Position numbers and translations under genes: made by a program
Notes under the pieces: generated by a model
The model's database searches: none
What the model saw: the letters and a program-made list of their open reading frames with translations, nothing else
Told to the model about the DNA's origin: nothing
Shown: positions 25,001-37,000 of the stretch, piece by piece
Position numbering within the stretch: the first letter of the stretch is position 1
Layout: the number at the start of each line of letters is the position of its first letter
Source of the DNA: Ctena decussata
Lineage: Eukaryota > Mollusca > Bivalvia > Lucinida > Lucinidae
Direction: 5' to 3'
DNA length: 64,000 nucleotides
Assembly (NCBI GenBank): GCA_963989385.1
Contig: OZ022511.1
Coordinates: 6,944,001 to 7,008,000, forward strand

Positions 25001-28000
25001 CTCGAGCAACCCCTCACTGGTATCCTTTCTAACAGGCTTCTATGTTCTGGAAGACCCAGTTCTTAGATACTGAATCACCCAATTTCCAAAACATAATGAA
25101 TTTTTACGACTTTATTCAAAATTTAATACACTTTAAATACAGAAAATTCGAGGAAGTTTGTTTGCTACTACGCAATCAATGGGTGCTTTCATATAAGCTG
25201 CATAACTTGATAAGCCCCTGTGCTACGATGAACAAGAGGCAACTTAAGTGCCTCCTTTTGTAAAGGTTATCTTTCCTGGTCTCTGTTGTTAAGGAATTAA
25301 AGAGTGTCCTAGGTTTCATACTGGGATTGCATTTTCTACACTACTTGTTGCCAATATTTTTGCATAGTTTTCATATAAATATTATTGTTGATTTGGTATT
25401 ATTTTCTCTTTTTTATTGTCTACCTTTAGAGGGCAATATTTCGTAAAAATATACAAGTTTGTTTTTCATGCCATTTCTATTCCTAAAATGGATATATGAG
25501 CCGCGACACGAGAAAACCAACAAAGTGGTTGTGCGCCCAGCGCAGACTCAGATCAGCCTTGGCATCCGCCCAGCTTGATCAGATGCTTCGCTATTTGTGC
25601 TTAAAGGGTAGCTAAGGGTCTAAGCTACCACCATGCGGACAGCGAAGACTCTGATCAGACTGGGCGAATGCCCAGGCTGATCTGAGTCTGCGCTGGGCGC
25701 ACAACCACTTTGTTGGTTTTGTCGTGTCGCGGATCAATTATTACAACCGTTTTTATCTGTATGCTAGGGGGTCGCGACTCTTTCTTTTTCATCATTTAAA
25801 CATGAAAATAAATAATTATTTTGTTAAAATCAAATGCTATACGGTCGTTAACAGAAATCTTCATCAAAAGCCGTAGAAAATCGTAACGTTAACATTCGCA
25901 TGCCGATTCTTGAAATAACACATTGTAGGTAGTGATTATCACCTACCTGTGGGCATTAGTTCTAAGACCAGTTTAGGATAGGCAATATTAGAGCACCCCA
26001 CAGGGTTACCACATATTCTGTCACACTCTGTCGCATTTACACAAGCAATATCGTCTGAAATAGAGAACAGTTGACCTATATAATTATTTTAGACTGAGTC
26101 ACCTACATGATTAAATTAGACTGAGTCGGGGTAAACATGCTAATGCGCTTGAATATCTAAACCGATTCGAAATGATATTCAATTGCTGGAAGTTATTGAA
26201 GTCCTGGTTAAAACTTCTCGAGCTTCCTGACATTTAAGAAATATTTTTACCTTACCCATGAATTATCGCTGATTAACACATGCTGTTGGACAGCATGATC
26301 ACGAAATATGAATTCACTATGGCGAAGCCAAAGTGAATTAATATTCGTATCTGCCCAACAATACATGTGGGAATCAGCGATAAAGCATGAGCAAGGAAAA
26401 ATTATTTCGATTCTAATGTTATACAGAATGAAACTGCAAGTACACTACAACCTTTTCTAAAGGATTGTTTATGAGGCGGACGTCAACAGAAGCAAGTGTT
26501 TACGTTCGACGTCATCAAGGCGTGACATTAGCACATCTCAACGTTAGCAACGTGAATTATCACAAAGGACCTGGTATGATAAGGCCCATATTTGGCCCCC
26601 AGAATACTCATTTTTCAAAAGTCTTATTTCCATATTAAAAGTGTATTCATATGAAAGTTCAAACCTTGAATGTAACAGCAAACACAAAATTAACCAGTTC
26701 TTGCACAAAATATTTGTGATATTTGTACTGAACATACCCATACCCCCAGCGGATTCTGACGAAAATGACGAATTTGGTAGCCTTTGTGGCTTTCAAAATA
26801 TATGAGCCCGGCCTCCAGCACATTTAATATTTTGTATACAGACGAAATTTTAATATATTTACATGCTATGAAAATATTAAATGTGCTGGAGACCGGGCTC
26901 AATGTTTATTTTTAACTTTTTGTTACCAAACTAGCAGCGTTTGGAACATTTTCCCAGCGTTCTCAACATAAAAACGCCCATATCTCCGTACATAGACAAA
27001 ATAAACATATGTTGTGGGTATTCATTTTCTTAGTTAGAACACAAGGAATAATCTGGTATACATTTCATTTCGATCTGTTGGAATTTTTTGGTTAGCGTCT
27101 CTGGACTTGCAAACTTGAGTGGGTGGGGTACCTGGAGAGGCCTTGTGCAGTGCACCGGTAGTCAGCAGTGCAATCTTACATATAAGCATTTCATCAAACG
27201 CCTGTTGTAAACAGCTTTCAAAAGTTGTTGTAAATGACTTATTTCTTTAAAGAAATATGTATTAAACTCAAATTTTCTCGCAATTTTTCTTCATTTTATT
27301 GAAACAACGTAGGCATGTCAGAAATCATGTTATTCTGAGAATTAACAAACACGAAACATATTATTTCTGCTTGTTCCCATACGCACAAATAATAAGCAAT
27401 AAAAACCATGCATTTTTAAGAGAATTTGAATGGGGGCCAAAAACGGCCCTTATCATACCAGGTCCTTTTCACACGCCGCCGGTTCCTATGCGTTCAATGA
27501 GGGAAAACGTAAACGTCATGTTAGAATCGGTATTAAACAAACCCAGCGGGCACATAACGTCGAAATGACGTCGTATTGACGTCGATGCGACGTGATGACG
27601 TCGCGTCTACGTCAGTACGACGTCATTGTGACGTTATGTGCCTGCTGGGAAGTTGGCAATGGCAGATTATGATGTTCGTCATGCCAACCACGAGAATGCC
27701 AACCACGGCTTTTGCAATGTTTGTCTAGTTACTGAATGTCATTACTTATGTGACAATAAAAAGGTCCGTAAATTGTATCTTTTACACGATGCCATAACTT
27801 ATGTCTCACAAAAGTCTGACCTGGGTAATGGGCTATACTGATCGAAATTGGTAAGTTCAGGATTGGTATTTGTCAGGTTTTGGCAATATTTACTGCGTTG
27901 CTAATTGACAGTACTTATCTGTCAATAAAATGATTCTGTGAACTTTATCTCGTCCATTCACGAAAGTCTTACCTGGGTAAAGTGCTCTACTGATCATTCC

Positions 28001-31000
28001 TGGCCAGATCATTATAAACAAAGGTAGAATCTTCAGATAACCAGCCATTATAGCACCGCCTTTAGCATGGGATAAACTCTTCGCCGCCAATGTCCTCTGT
28101 ACAATTACCTGTTGCGTAGTGTAAGGAAATACTTGTAGATGACGACATAAGAGAATGAAGAAATCAGTATTTCTAGCTCTTCTTGTCATTAAACTTATCC
28201 CTATAGATAATCACTACTCTCCTAACGCCCATCAATTTTATTTTAGCTTCTAATAATTTTACTTCAGTTGTTATATGCAGTCCTTATCATTCTACTAGTA
28301 GTTGAAGTTTACTTTCAATATAATTGTTTCAAGGATTAACATGAAATATGCTTGCTTTGAATTTACACTGTTACATGTAAGTTCTCTGCATTACGAGACC
28401 TGTCTGTGTACAGCATACCTCGCCTGGAAGCGCCTTGATCATGGCACAAATGCAATTTAACCAAAACTTTAACACAGAGACGTGGACACGATCGCCGACG
28501 CAGAAGCTATGACGCCGTAGTGACTGTCATTGCTCTTCCTGTCCTTTCGTAAGGCGAGATAAAAAAAAAAAAAAAAAAACAATCAACCAAAAAAACAGTT
28601 CAAGGAAATGTTCTATATTTCTTAACCAACCTGATCACAACACCAGTACCAGAGACAACCGATGGACGCCTGAAGAATAAGTCCCGGCCATGGCTGATCA
28701 GAGGTCACCGGGTCACGGAGCACGTGGAAAGCGTCACTTGGCGGGAAACCGCACGTGCTGTTTTCTTCTCGGATGGTTGGTATTGCTTCCATGTATAACT
28801 TCTCGAGCTTGTTATATCCTCCTACTTTATCCATACCTGAATCACAAATCAAAACTGAGTAAGTAAACCGAGCTGGCATACATTTTATAAATGTTTTGAG
28901 GGTTCGATTACGGCTTGTGGCAAGAAACTTTTCAAACGTAAACGGGGTTTCATTGCACACAGCCTTCCATTATCACCCTCCCATCGTCCTGATATGACTG
29001 AAATACCGTTGGAAAAGAGGTAAAAATAGCAAGTCATCCATCCATCATTACACGTCCATCTTTTCCTGCCATTTTCACAAAAGAAAACAACTTTTTTTTT
29101 ACTTCCTCTTTGCTTCGAAGATAATCAGCTCCTCCTTGGAGAGAGCTGATCCCACTGAGGCTGGTGACATAAACTGAAAATGGCAAAGATGTTTCACCTA
29201 CAAGTGCACCGATAAATGCACCAATGCGTGCAGACAATCCTGTCAGCCTAATTATACTGTATGCGTCTGCATGCAAGGAAATAAATGATAATGCTCGATC
29301 ATATCAGTATTTTAACATGTCAAGTTAAATGTCAAAACATAACATTAATTTGTGTCAATTTCCGACGGAAGGGACAAATCAATCTTTCTATAGCTTGCAT
29401 ATTCTGTAAGACAAAAAAAACATAATCAGGCCCCAAATAATAGGACACATTGCGGTGTATGCACACACCATCATGTTTTTCTGACTTTTAACTTTCTTGA
29501 CGTCCTGGGGCAGTATTTATTAAACGACTTAAGTGGTTGCTATGCTGTTGCTAAGGCTGAATTTCTATGAAGGCGATTGCCTACAACTATGAAATTTGCT
29601 CTGGAGGAACAGTCTTTGCCAGACTGCTCCTCCGGAGCAAATTGCATAGTTGTAGGGAATCCCCTTCATAGAAATTCAGCCTTAGCAACAGCATAGCAAC
29701 GACTTAAGTGGTTTTATAAGTACGACCCCTGAATCCTGATTGCTTCCGATGGTCTACACTGTAAAAAAAAATCCGTAGATTTTACGGTAAAATAACTGGC
29801 AACCAGCTGCCAGTCATTTTACCGTTATTTTTATGGGCGCCCCGTAAAATTTGCAGGAATAATCAAGCAGAGTGTGACAGAATAGAGCAGGTGTCGTTTT
29901 GGTCAGATAACCCTTCAACAATACAAAGTTATTTTCGAGTGCGGTCAGTTAACATAAAACTTCCATTTCGTGATTTTCAACAATGTCTTACAGGCAAACA
30001 CCCGTAAAAATAACGGGAAAATGACTGGCAGCTGGTTTCACGTTATTCTACCGTAAAATCTACAGTTATTTTTTACAGTGTACACACATTCTTTATGGAA
30101 AGAATCTGCTTTTAGAGATGAAAAATGGCAGAGTTACTTCCCCTAAAAGTGTATCAACCATCATTTTTTTATTCGATGATTCGGTGTTGATTCGACGTTG
30201 AGTGCTTACTGGGTTGCTTCAGTCCCTGTGTCCAGTCTAGCTCATAATTTTCACATAATTTTCTTGGGGAATGGCTCATAGCTCCTATCCATATGGCTTT
30301 CGTTTTCTCTACGTTTATTTTCAGTCCGGACATCCGATAATATTTATTCAATATAATTAATGTTTTTCTCAATGTTTCTTCAGTACCATCCAAAAGAAGC
30401 TGTGTATCGTCCGCATACTGACTGATTTTGAATTCTTTATTATTTATTTTTATTCCTTTTATACCATTTTCTTGTCTAATCATTTGTCCCAATATTTCCG
30501 CGCATAAAATAAAAATATATGGTGAAATCGGATCCCCTTGTCTACACCCCCTCTTTAAATTGAAAAAATCGGACATAAAACCATTTTGTAGAATACATGT
30601 TTCGGCCCCATTTTGAAAAAGGTTTATCCACTTCTTTATCGAATCTCCAAAATTAAAATAATCTAAAGTCTTAGAAATAAACTTCCATGACACTGTATCG
30701 AATGCCTTTTCAAAATCGATAGAAAGTATTAAGCCTGGAATATTCTGATTTTTAACTTCAAATAAAACATCATAAATTAACCTAATATTTTCACCAATGA
30801 AACGGCCAGAAATAAATCCCTTTTGGTCTTCGTGTATTAATTTATATAGTACTTTTTTCAATCTATTTGATATTACAGCAGATGCCATTTTATAAATAAC
30901 ATTTAATAATGAAATGGGTCTCCAGTTTTTTAATTGGTCCCTCATCTTCCGATGGTCTACACTGTAAAAAAAATCCGTAGATTTTACGGTAAAATAACTG

Positions 31001-34000
31001 GCAACCAGCTGCCAGTCATTTTACCGTTATTTTTATGGGCGCCCCGTAAAAGTTGCAGGAATAATCAAGCAGAGTGTGACAGAATAGAGCAGGTGTCGTT
31101 TTGGTCAGATAACCCTTCAACAATACAAAGTTATTTTCGAGTGCGGCCAGTTAACATAAAACTTCCATTTCGTGATTTTCAACAATGTCTTACAGGCAAA
31201 CGCCCGTAAAAATAACGGGAAAATGACTGGCAGCTGGTTTCACGTTATTCTACCGTAAAATCTACAGTTATTTTTTTACAGTGTACACACATTCTTTATG
31301 GAAAGAATCTGCTTTTAGAGATGAAAAATGGCAGAGTTACTTCCCCTAAAAGTGTATCAACCATCATTTTTTATTCGATGATTCGGTGTTGATTCGACGT
31401 TGAGTGCTTACTGGGTTGCTTCATTTGTGCCTAATTTGTATTTATGTCCGTATATCTTTAAGTATGTGTTGTTTTCATCCTTGCTAATTGACATATTGTT
31501 TGCAGAATTGGGACAGCCATTATTGTGCTGTAAACCATGTCGTGCTTCATGAAACGGCTTTCATAAGCGTTAAGCTTAACGTCAGAGCCTTGTGAGACCG
31601 CAATATTCACAGAACGCATTTTTCACATGTGTGAAAAATGCGTTCGCATTTTTAACACGTGTGACGAATTCGGTCGCATTTTTCACAGAATTCGAACGCA
31701 TTTTTCACATATCTGTGAAATTTGCGTTCGATATGTACCATGAAAACGTAATTTTCCAAACGCATGCAACACCCCTAAAATATGACAAAATATCACAAAA
31801 ACGCATTTTTCACTTCTTGACATTTTTATAACCCTGAAATTATGAAAGTTATAGTGGACGGAAAAACGGTACAGTAAACTAGAAATCTGCCGCGCTCTTC
31901 CGCGCAGAAGGACGCAGGTTCCAGTCGCCCGCCGGATCAACGACTGAAAAATTCACTCTGTCTTCCTAGCAGTAAATAGGTACCTGTTTCGAATCAGGGA
32001 AGGTTAAAGGCTACGAAAGGAGAGGGGTAGGCTCCATCTTTCATAACCTGTGCCTAAAGCCGTGTTCATGTGCACTTTTTGCACCCGGGTGCAAATCTGC
32101 GCCCAGGTGCAAATTTGCGCCCGGGTGCAAATTTGCACCCCCTTGTGTAGCATTCATATGCCAATAATTGTGTCCATACGTACCTGGATTTTACATTAAA
32201 CTTAACATAAGTTACCAAGTTTTGAGGAGAAATTCGCTGTGTTAAGATGTTTAAAATAGAGCAGAGAAAAGGCCGTTTGGGTGAAACCGCGTAGTCAAGA
32301 GTGGGACTACTTTAGTGCTCGGGACTTACACTGATGATCAGTGGCGGAACGATTTCCGTATGTCAAAGGCCTCTTTTGACAATCTGTGTGACAGACTGCG
32401 CGGGCAGCTCCAACGGGGTGCGCGGGCACGCGATCTTCAGTTGAGCAGCAAGTGGCAGTAACTCTATATTATTTAGCTGGGACTTCAGAGTATAGGACGA
32501 TAGAGAACCTTTTCGGGATTGCCAAGTCCACCGTATGTGAATGTGTGAAATGGGTCTGCTCGGCAATCCTGTACGAGCTATTCACAGCCTACGTTAAGTT
32601 TCCGGATGGGAATGAGCCTCTTCCACTTTTTTTTCAGGTTGTCACGAGCTGTTCGATAATTTGTTTTAAGAGTGTTAATCCTCTGTTTACACTGTATATC
32701 AGATAATTCGAAGCCCCTCTCTTTCATTAACTTGGAAATATTCTTATACATGACTGTATCGGACACCGCTTCGTCTATTTCGTTTTGCACCGTAACAGCG
32801 TTCTAGATGTCCAGCAAGGCATCTGTTGTCTTTTCCCAGCCTCTTCCACATTTACGATGCCGAGGGGGTGGACATCTTGCTTAAGAATGACCAAAATCGT
32901 AGTCGCAGTAATGATGCATATCTATTTTGATAACAGTCTGATTTTCGTATCGGATTATACAAGATTATAATAAAAAGTATCGGATTATACAAGATCATAA
33001 TAAAAAGGCCAGTCTTTTTGAAAATTCCTAGATCAAAATGTTTACTAATGAACACATTTTGCGTTCATGTGCAGTTTGCACCCGGGAGCAAATTTGCACC
33101 GGGGTGCAAATAAAATTGCACCACCTCGAAAGTAGGGTCAAATTTGCACCCGGGGTCAAATTTGCACCCGGGTGCTTTTTCTTAAAACACCGTTCACGTG
33201 GCCAAAAATACACCCGGGGTGCAAATTTGCACCCCGGTGTATTTTTGCACCCGGGTGCAAAAAGTGCACATGAACACGGCTTAAGACACTGCTGTCTCTA
33301 CGGCCACAAGAATATGGAAAACCTTTACCTTATTTGTTTTAATTCACATGTATGCTGATGACGTAAGCTGTAGTGCACAGCTTCTAGTGCTAACTGTTGG
33401 GCAGTGCCACAATCCAGCGGGATTCCTGTGCAATGTTAGGTATTTCCAATACAAAAGTTTGGAAGGTAGCTTCTTCGTAACGGTCCCCTATATGCTGCAT
33501 CAAGGTTAAAGGTATTGGTATATTCAGTTGCGTGTTGGTATATGGTTCTATGGGGGCAATCTATATCTGGGTAGAAATTGGAGGGAAGACATATTGTTTT
33601 CCTAAATACTTGTCTGCTGTCTGTCCGTCACAAATCGTGTCGCTTCATAACTTTATAAGGTAGTTTGAGGAAACTTGGTACAAATATAAAACATAACGAA
33701 CGGACGGATGAGCCAAAATCAACATGTTCCCACAAATTATTTCGAAGCAGGGGGCACGGTTTGTTTTCACCAGTGAGGAACCAGGTAATAAAATATAGGA
33801 TGTAATTAAGAATAAACCTCAAATGCTTCCCGGGATTCTATCACATCTACACCCAAACAAAGTCAAACCAAGGTCCAACTGGATATCATGTCTAAGTCAA
33901 ACTCTGGTTTTCGCCCCGTGTTAAAAATATTCAAGCAGTATGCATGATTTATATTCCCTTTTGGAAAGAAATTTACCAGCAAATAATAATAAAGTAAAAA

Positions 34001-37000
34001 AAGGAAGGTGTTTGACTTGCCATAAGGTCAATTATACTAGTAGACTTCATGGGCAATTGTGGGGACACATAATTTCGACATTATCGGTCGGATCTGAATA
34101 GTTTTCAGTCTGTCTAAGATAAAATGCCTGTCTTAGTTATTTGCAAGTTTCAAGAAGATTGGCTGGTCAGAAGCATCTCTCAACTATCACTTGCCATAGC
34201 AACCACAATCTCAAGCAACTGTCTTAAAGGACTTTTCATCGTTCCCCAGCCTTGTAAACGCTATATATGAGCCGCAACACGAGAAAACCAACAAAGTGAT
34301 TTTGCGCCCAGCGCAGACTCAGATCAGCCTGGGCATCTGCCCAGTCGGATCAGAGTCTTCCCTAAGCGCTTACTGGGTATCTCAAAGTCTAAGCTACCTT
34401 CACGCGGACAGCGAAGACGCCGATCAGACTGTGCGGATGCCCAGGCTGATCTGAGTCTGCGCTGGGCGCGCAGCCACTTTATTGGTTTTCTCGTGTCGCG
34501 GCTCAATATTATATGAAATTTGATTGAGATTGACCACGCTTAAAGAAATATAATAGCTCGAAGTTGTTGACAGACGACGTCAGGCGACGGACAACGGACA
34601 GCGGGGACTGCTTTTCCTATACACTCCCCAAGAGCCGAAGACTCACTGCAGTTGGGGCTCAAACTCATAGTTGTAGTTGGAAAGGAATAACAAAACATTC
34701 ATTTTCAAGCTTCCCTTGCCGTATCTGTGAAAAATGCGTTTCTATTAAAAATCGCATTAAAATCCGAACGCATTTGTCGCACTGGCAAAATGTGAAGAAT
34801 ACGACCGTATTCATCATACACGTGTGAAAAATGCGTTCTGTGAATATTGCGGTCTCTCAGAGCCTTTACCATGTTGTATACGAGTATACTCTGCAGCTGT
34901 TTTGTAACCATGAAGTTTGTATTGATTAAAATATTGTTTTAACCAACTTTTTTAAGTTTAACCCGTAACTTACTTTTTTATATAAAAGTTGAACAAATTA
35001 CTATACATTGTTTCAAAAACTATTGGTGGCTACTGACATAACACTTAGCGGATAAGTGTACTCAAAATTGTCATTATGGGGAGGTAAATCGTCAGTTTTG
35101 TGGTCGTAAATTTTGTTTCTAGACGCGTCAGCGTTTGAAAATTTTGACGGACAATGACGACGGGCGACGGATCGTGTCTATCCTATAAGCTCCCCCGTAG
35201 GCTTCGGCCCAAGTGTATGGTGTACCAAATGGGTCAAAAGCGACGGTACCGTTCGAACGCTATTTTTTAACGTTCGAACGCTAATTTTTACCGTTCGAAA
35301 AAAATTCCAAGATGAAATAGGCAATTTCTATTATGATTATTTATATCGATAGATGATAATCCTTTATGTTTTTAACACATTGTATTGTTTTTCATTTTTT
35401 ATTTTTTTTTTTTTTTTTTTTGCGCTTGCTTTTGTAAGACGGTCGTTGATTGGTCAATCACAAAGCTTACTTTAGCGGTGCAACTGTAAAATACAATTCC
35501 AACGAATATACCGTTGCGACGCTATTTTTCACCGTTGCAACGCTAACTATATCGTTGCAACGGTAAAAAAATAGCGTCGCGACGGTAAAATATAGCGTTC
35601 GAAGGTGAGCTACAAATCATACTTATTCCAACCAAGGCGAAGGCACCGAGTGTCATAATAGCTGTTTGTAGAGTATCGGTGTAGATGACTGCCGCTAGAC
35701 CGCCTGAAATGAAATTAAATGCCTGCATTAAAAAAAGTATTGACAGAAACTGTGATGGGGATGAGACCGGAACTAGAAATTCCGGAACCGAGACAAGGAA
35801 TACCAGGCCAGTTTTCAGGATGTTGTGACAAGCACAGGGCTTAATTAATCCGAAAAAGATCAAAGGATTGCCTCATAAATGTTTGCATATATTTATTTTG
35901 TTGTAGAAAAACGGAAGTAGCAGCACGATTTGAACTATGTATAATAGTCACAGCATTTAAATCGCTAAGGTTTTGGTGTTTCGCAAAAAAAAAAAAAAAC
36001 GGACTATTTGCGTTAATAATGATTCAACGCTGATTCAACATCATGACTTTGAATCAATATTGATTCAATGTTGAATTAACGTTATGTGCCCCGGTGGATA
36101 GCTACACGGGTCCCTTTTTGTCGCACCTGCTTTAGCAAGGTGCGATATAGGCGTCCGGTTTTCCGTCCGTCATTCCGTCCGTCCGTCCGTCCGTACACAT
36201 TTACGTCAATCCTGGCGTTGTACAGTTAATTTCTTCAAAACCGCTGCAGCAATGGTTCTCAAATTTTATATGGAGCATGATCAGACTACACGACTTCAGT
36301 TTACAGAAATTCAGCCTGGTCGAGAATTCAAGATGGCCAATGTTACTAAAAATAGCAAAACAAAATAATTAACATTTTCTCTAGAACCACTAGGTATATT
36401 TGGCTAAAACTTTGCATGGAATATCAATAGGACCTTCTTTTTTGAAAATTATGAAAATGAAAAAAATCTGTAACGGAATTAGGTCACAGTGAGCAGCAGG
36501 GGGGGGGGGGGGGGGGGGGGGGGTTGACGGGGATGTGTCCTACTTTTCGTTTATGAGTCTGAATTTTGCACAAATGCCGATAAATCGATAACACTGAGTG
36601 GATTTTGCTCTGATTTAATCAGAATGATTCTTGAAAGGAATTTTTCTCTTTTTTCACATTTATGGGAATGTACCATTCAATATGGCCGCCACTGTCGTTA
36701 CTAAAAATAGCAAAAACATAAAAATGGCTATATTTCAGGAACCCCTGAATGGATTTGGACCAGTTTTGTTTCAGAATGATCCTTGCATATAGCTATTCTG
36801 GTTTTTGGCAAATTGGCCATCCAAGATGGCGGCCATCTACAGTTACTAAAAATAGCACAAACATGGAAATGGCAGTACATTAAGAACCATTGGGCGGATT
36901 TTGACAAAATTTATGCCAGAATAATGCGTGAAACTATTTCGTTTTCTTCTAATTTTAATTTTTTGCTTTCACTTTCTTCTCAACATGATCTCTGCTACTG

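Larger units (their letters stand above)
32058..33281. mobile_element. PIF/Harbinger DNA transposon, 1.22 kb, degenerate
   Basis: Perfect inverted ends of 38 bp begin AGCCGTGTTCATGTGCAC on both sides, and the TSD TAA flanks the element (32055-32057 and 33282-33284). This fits the three-base TAA/TTA targets of the superfamily. Inside are remnants of both genes expected for Harbinger: a HARBI1-like transposase on the plus strand and a Myb/SANT-like DNA-binding protein on the minus strand. Subterminal DNA on both sides repeats a GGGTGCAAATTTGCACCC palindrome. The element inserted into a SINE. Confidence 0.88.

Noticed and set aside
25042..25263. 73-residue plus-strand ORF in intron 10
   Set aside because: It has no recognisable domain and no splice or signal features; kept out for lack of support.
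28902..28960. Extension of SLC5A exon 8 upstream in the open frame
   Set aside because: The frame stays open past the ATTCAG acceptor, but family alignment and the phase match with exon 7 place the exon start at 28836.
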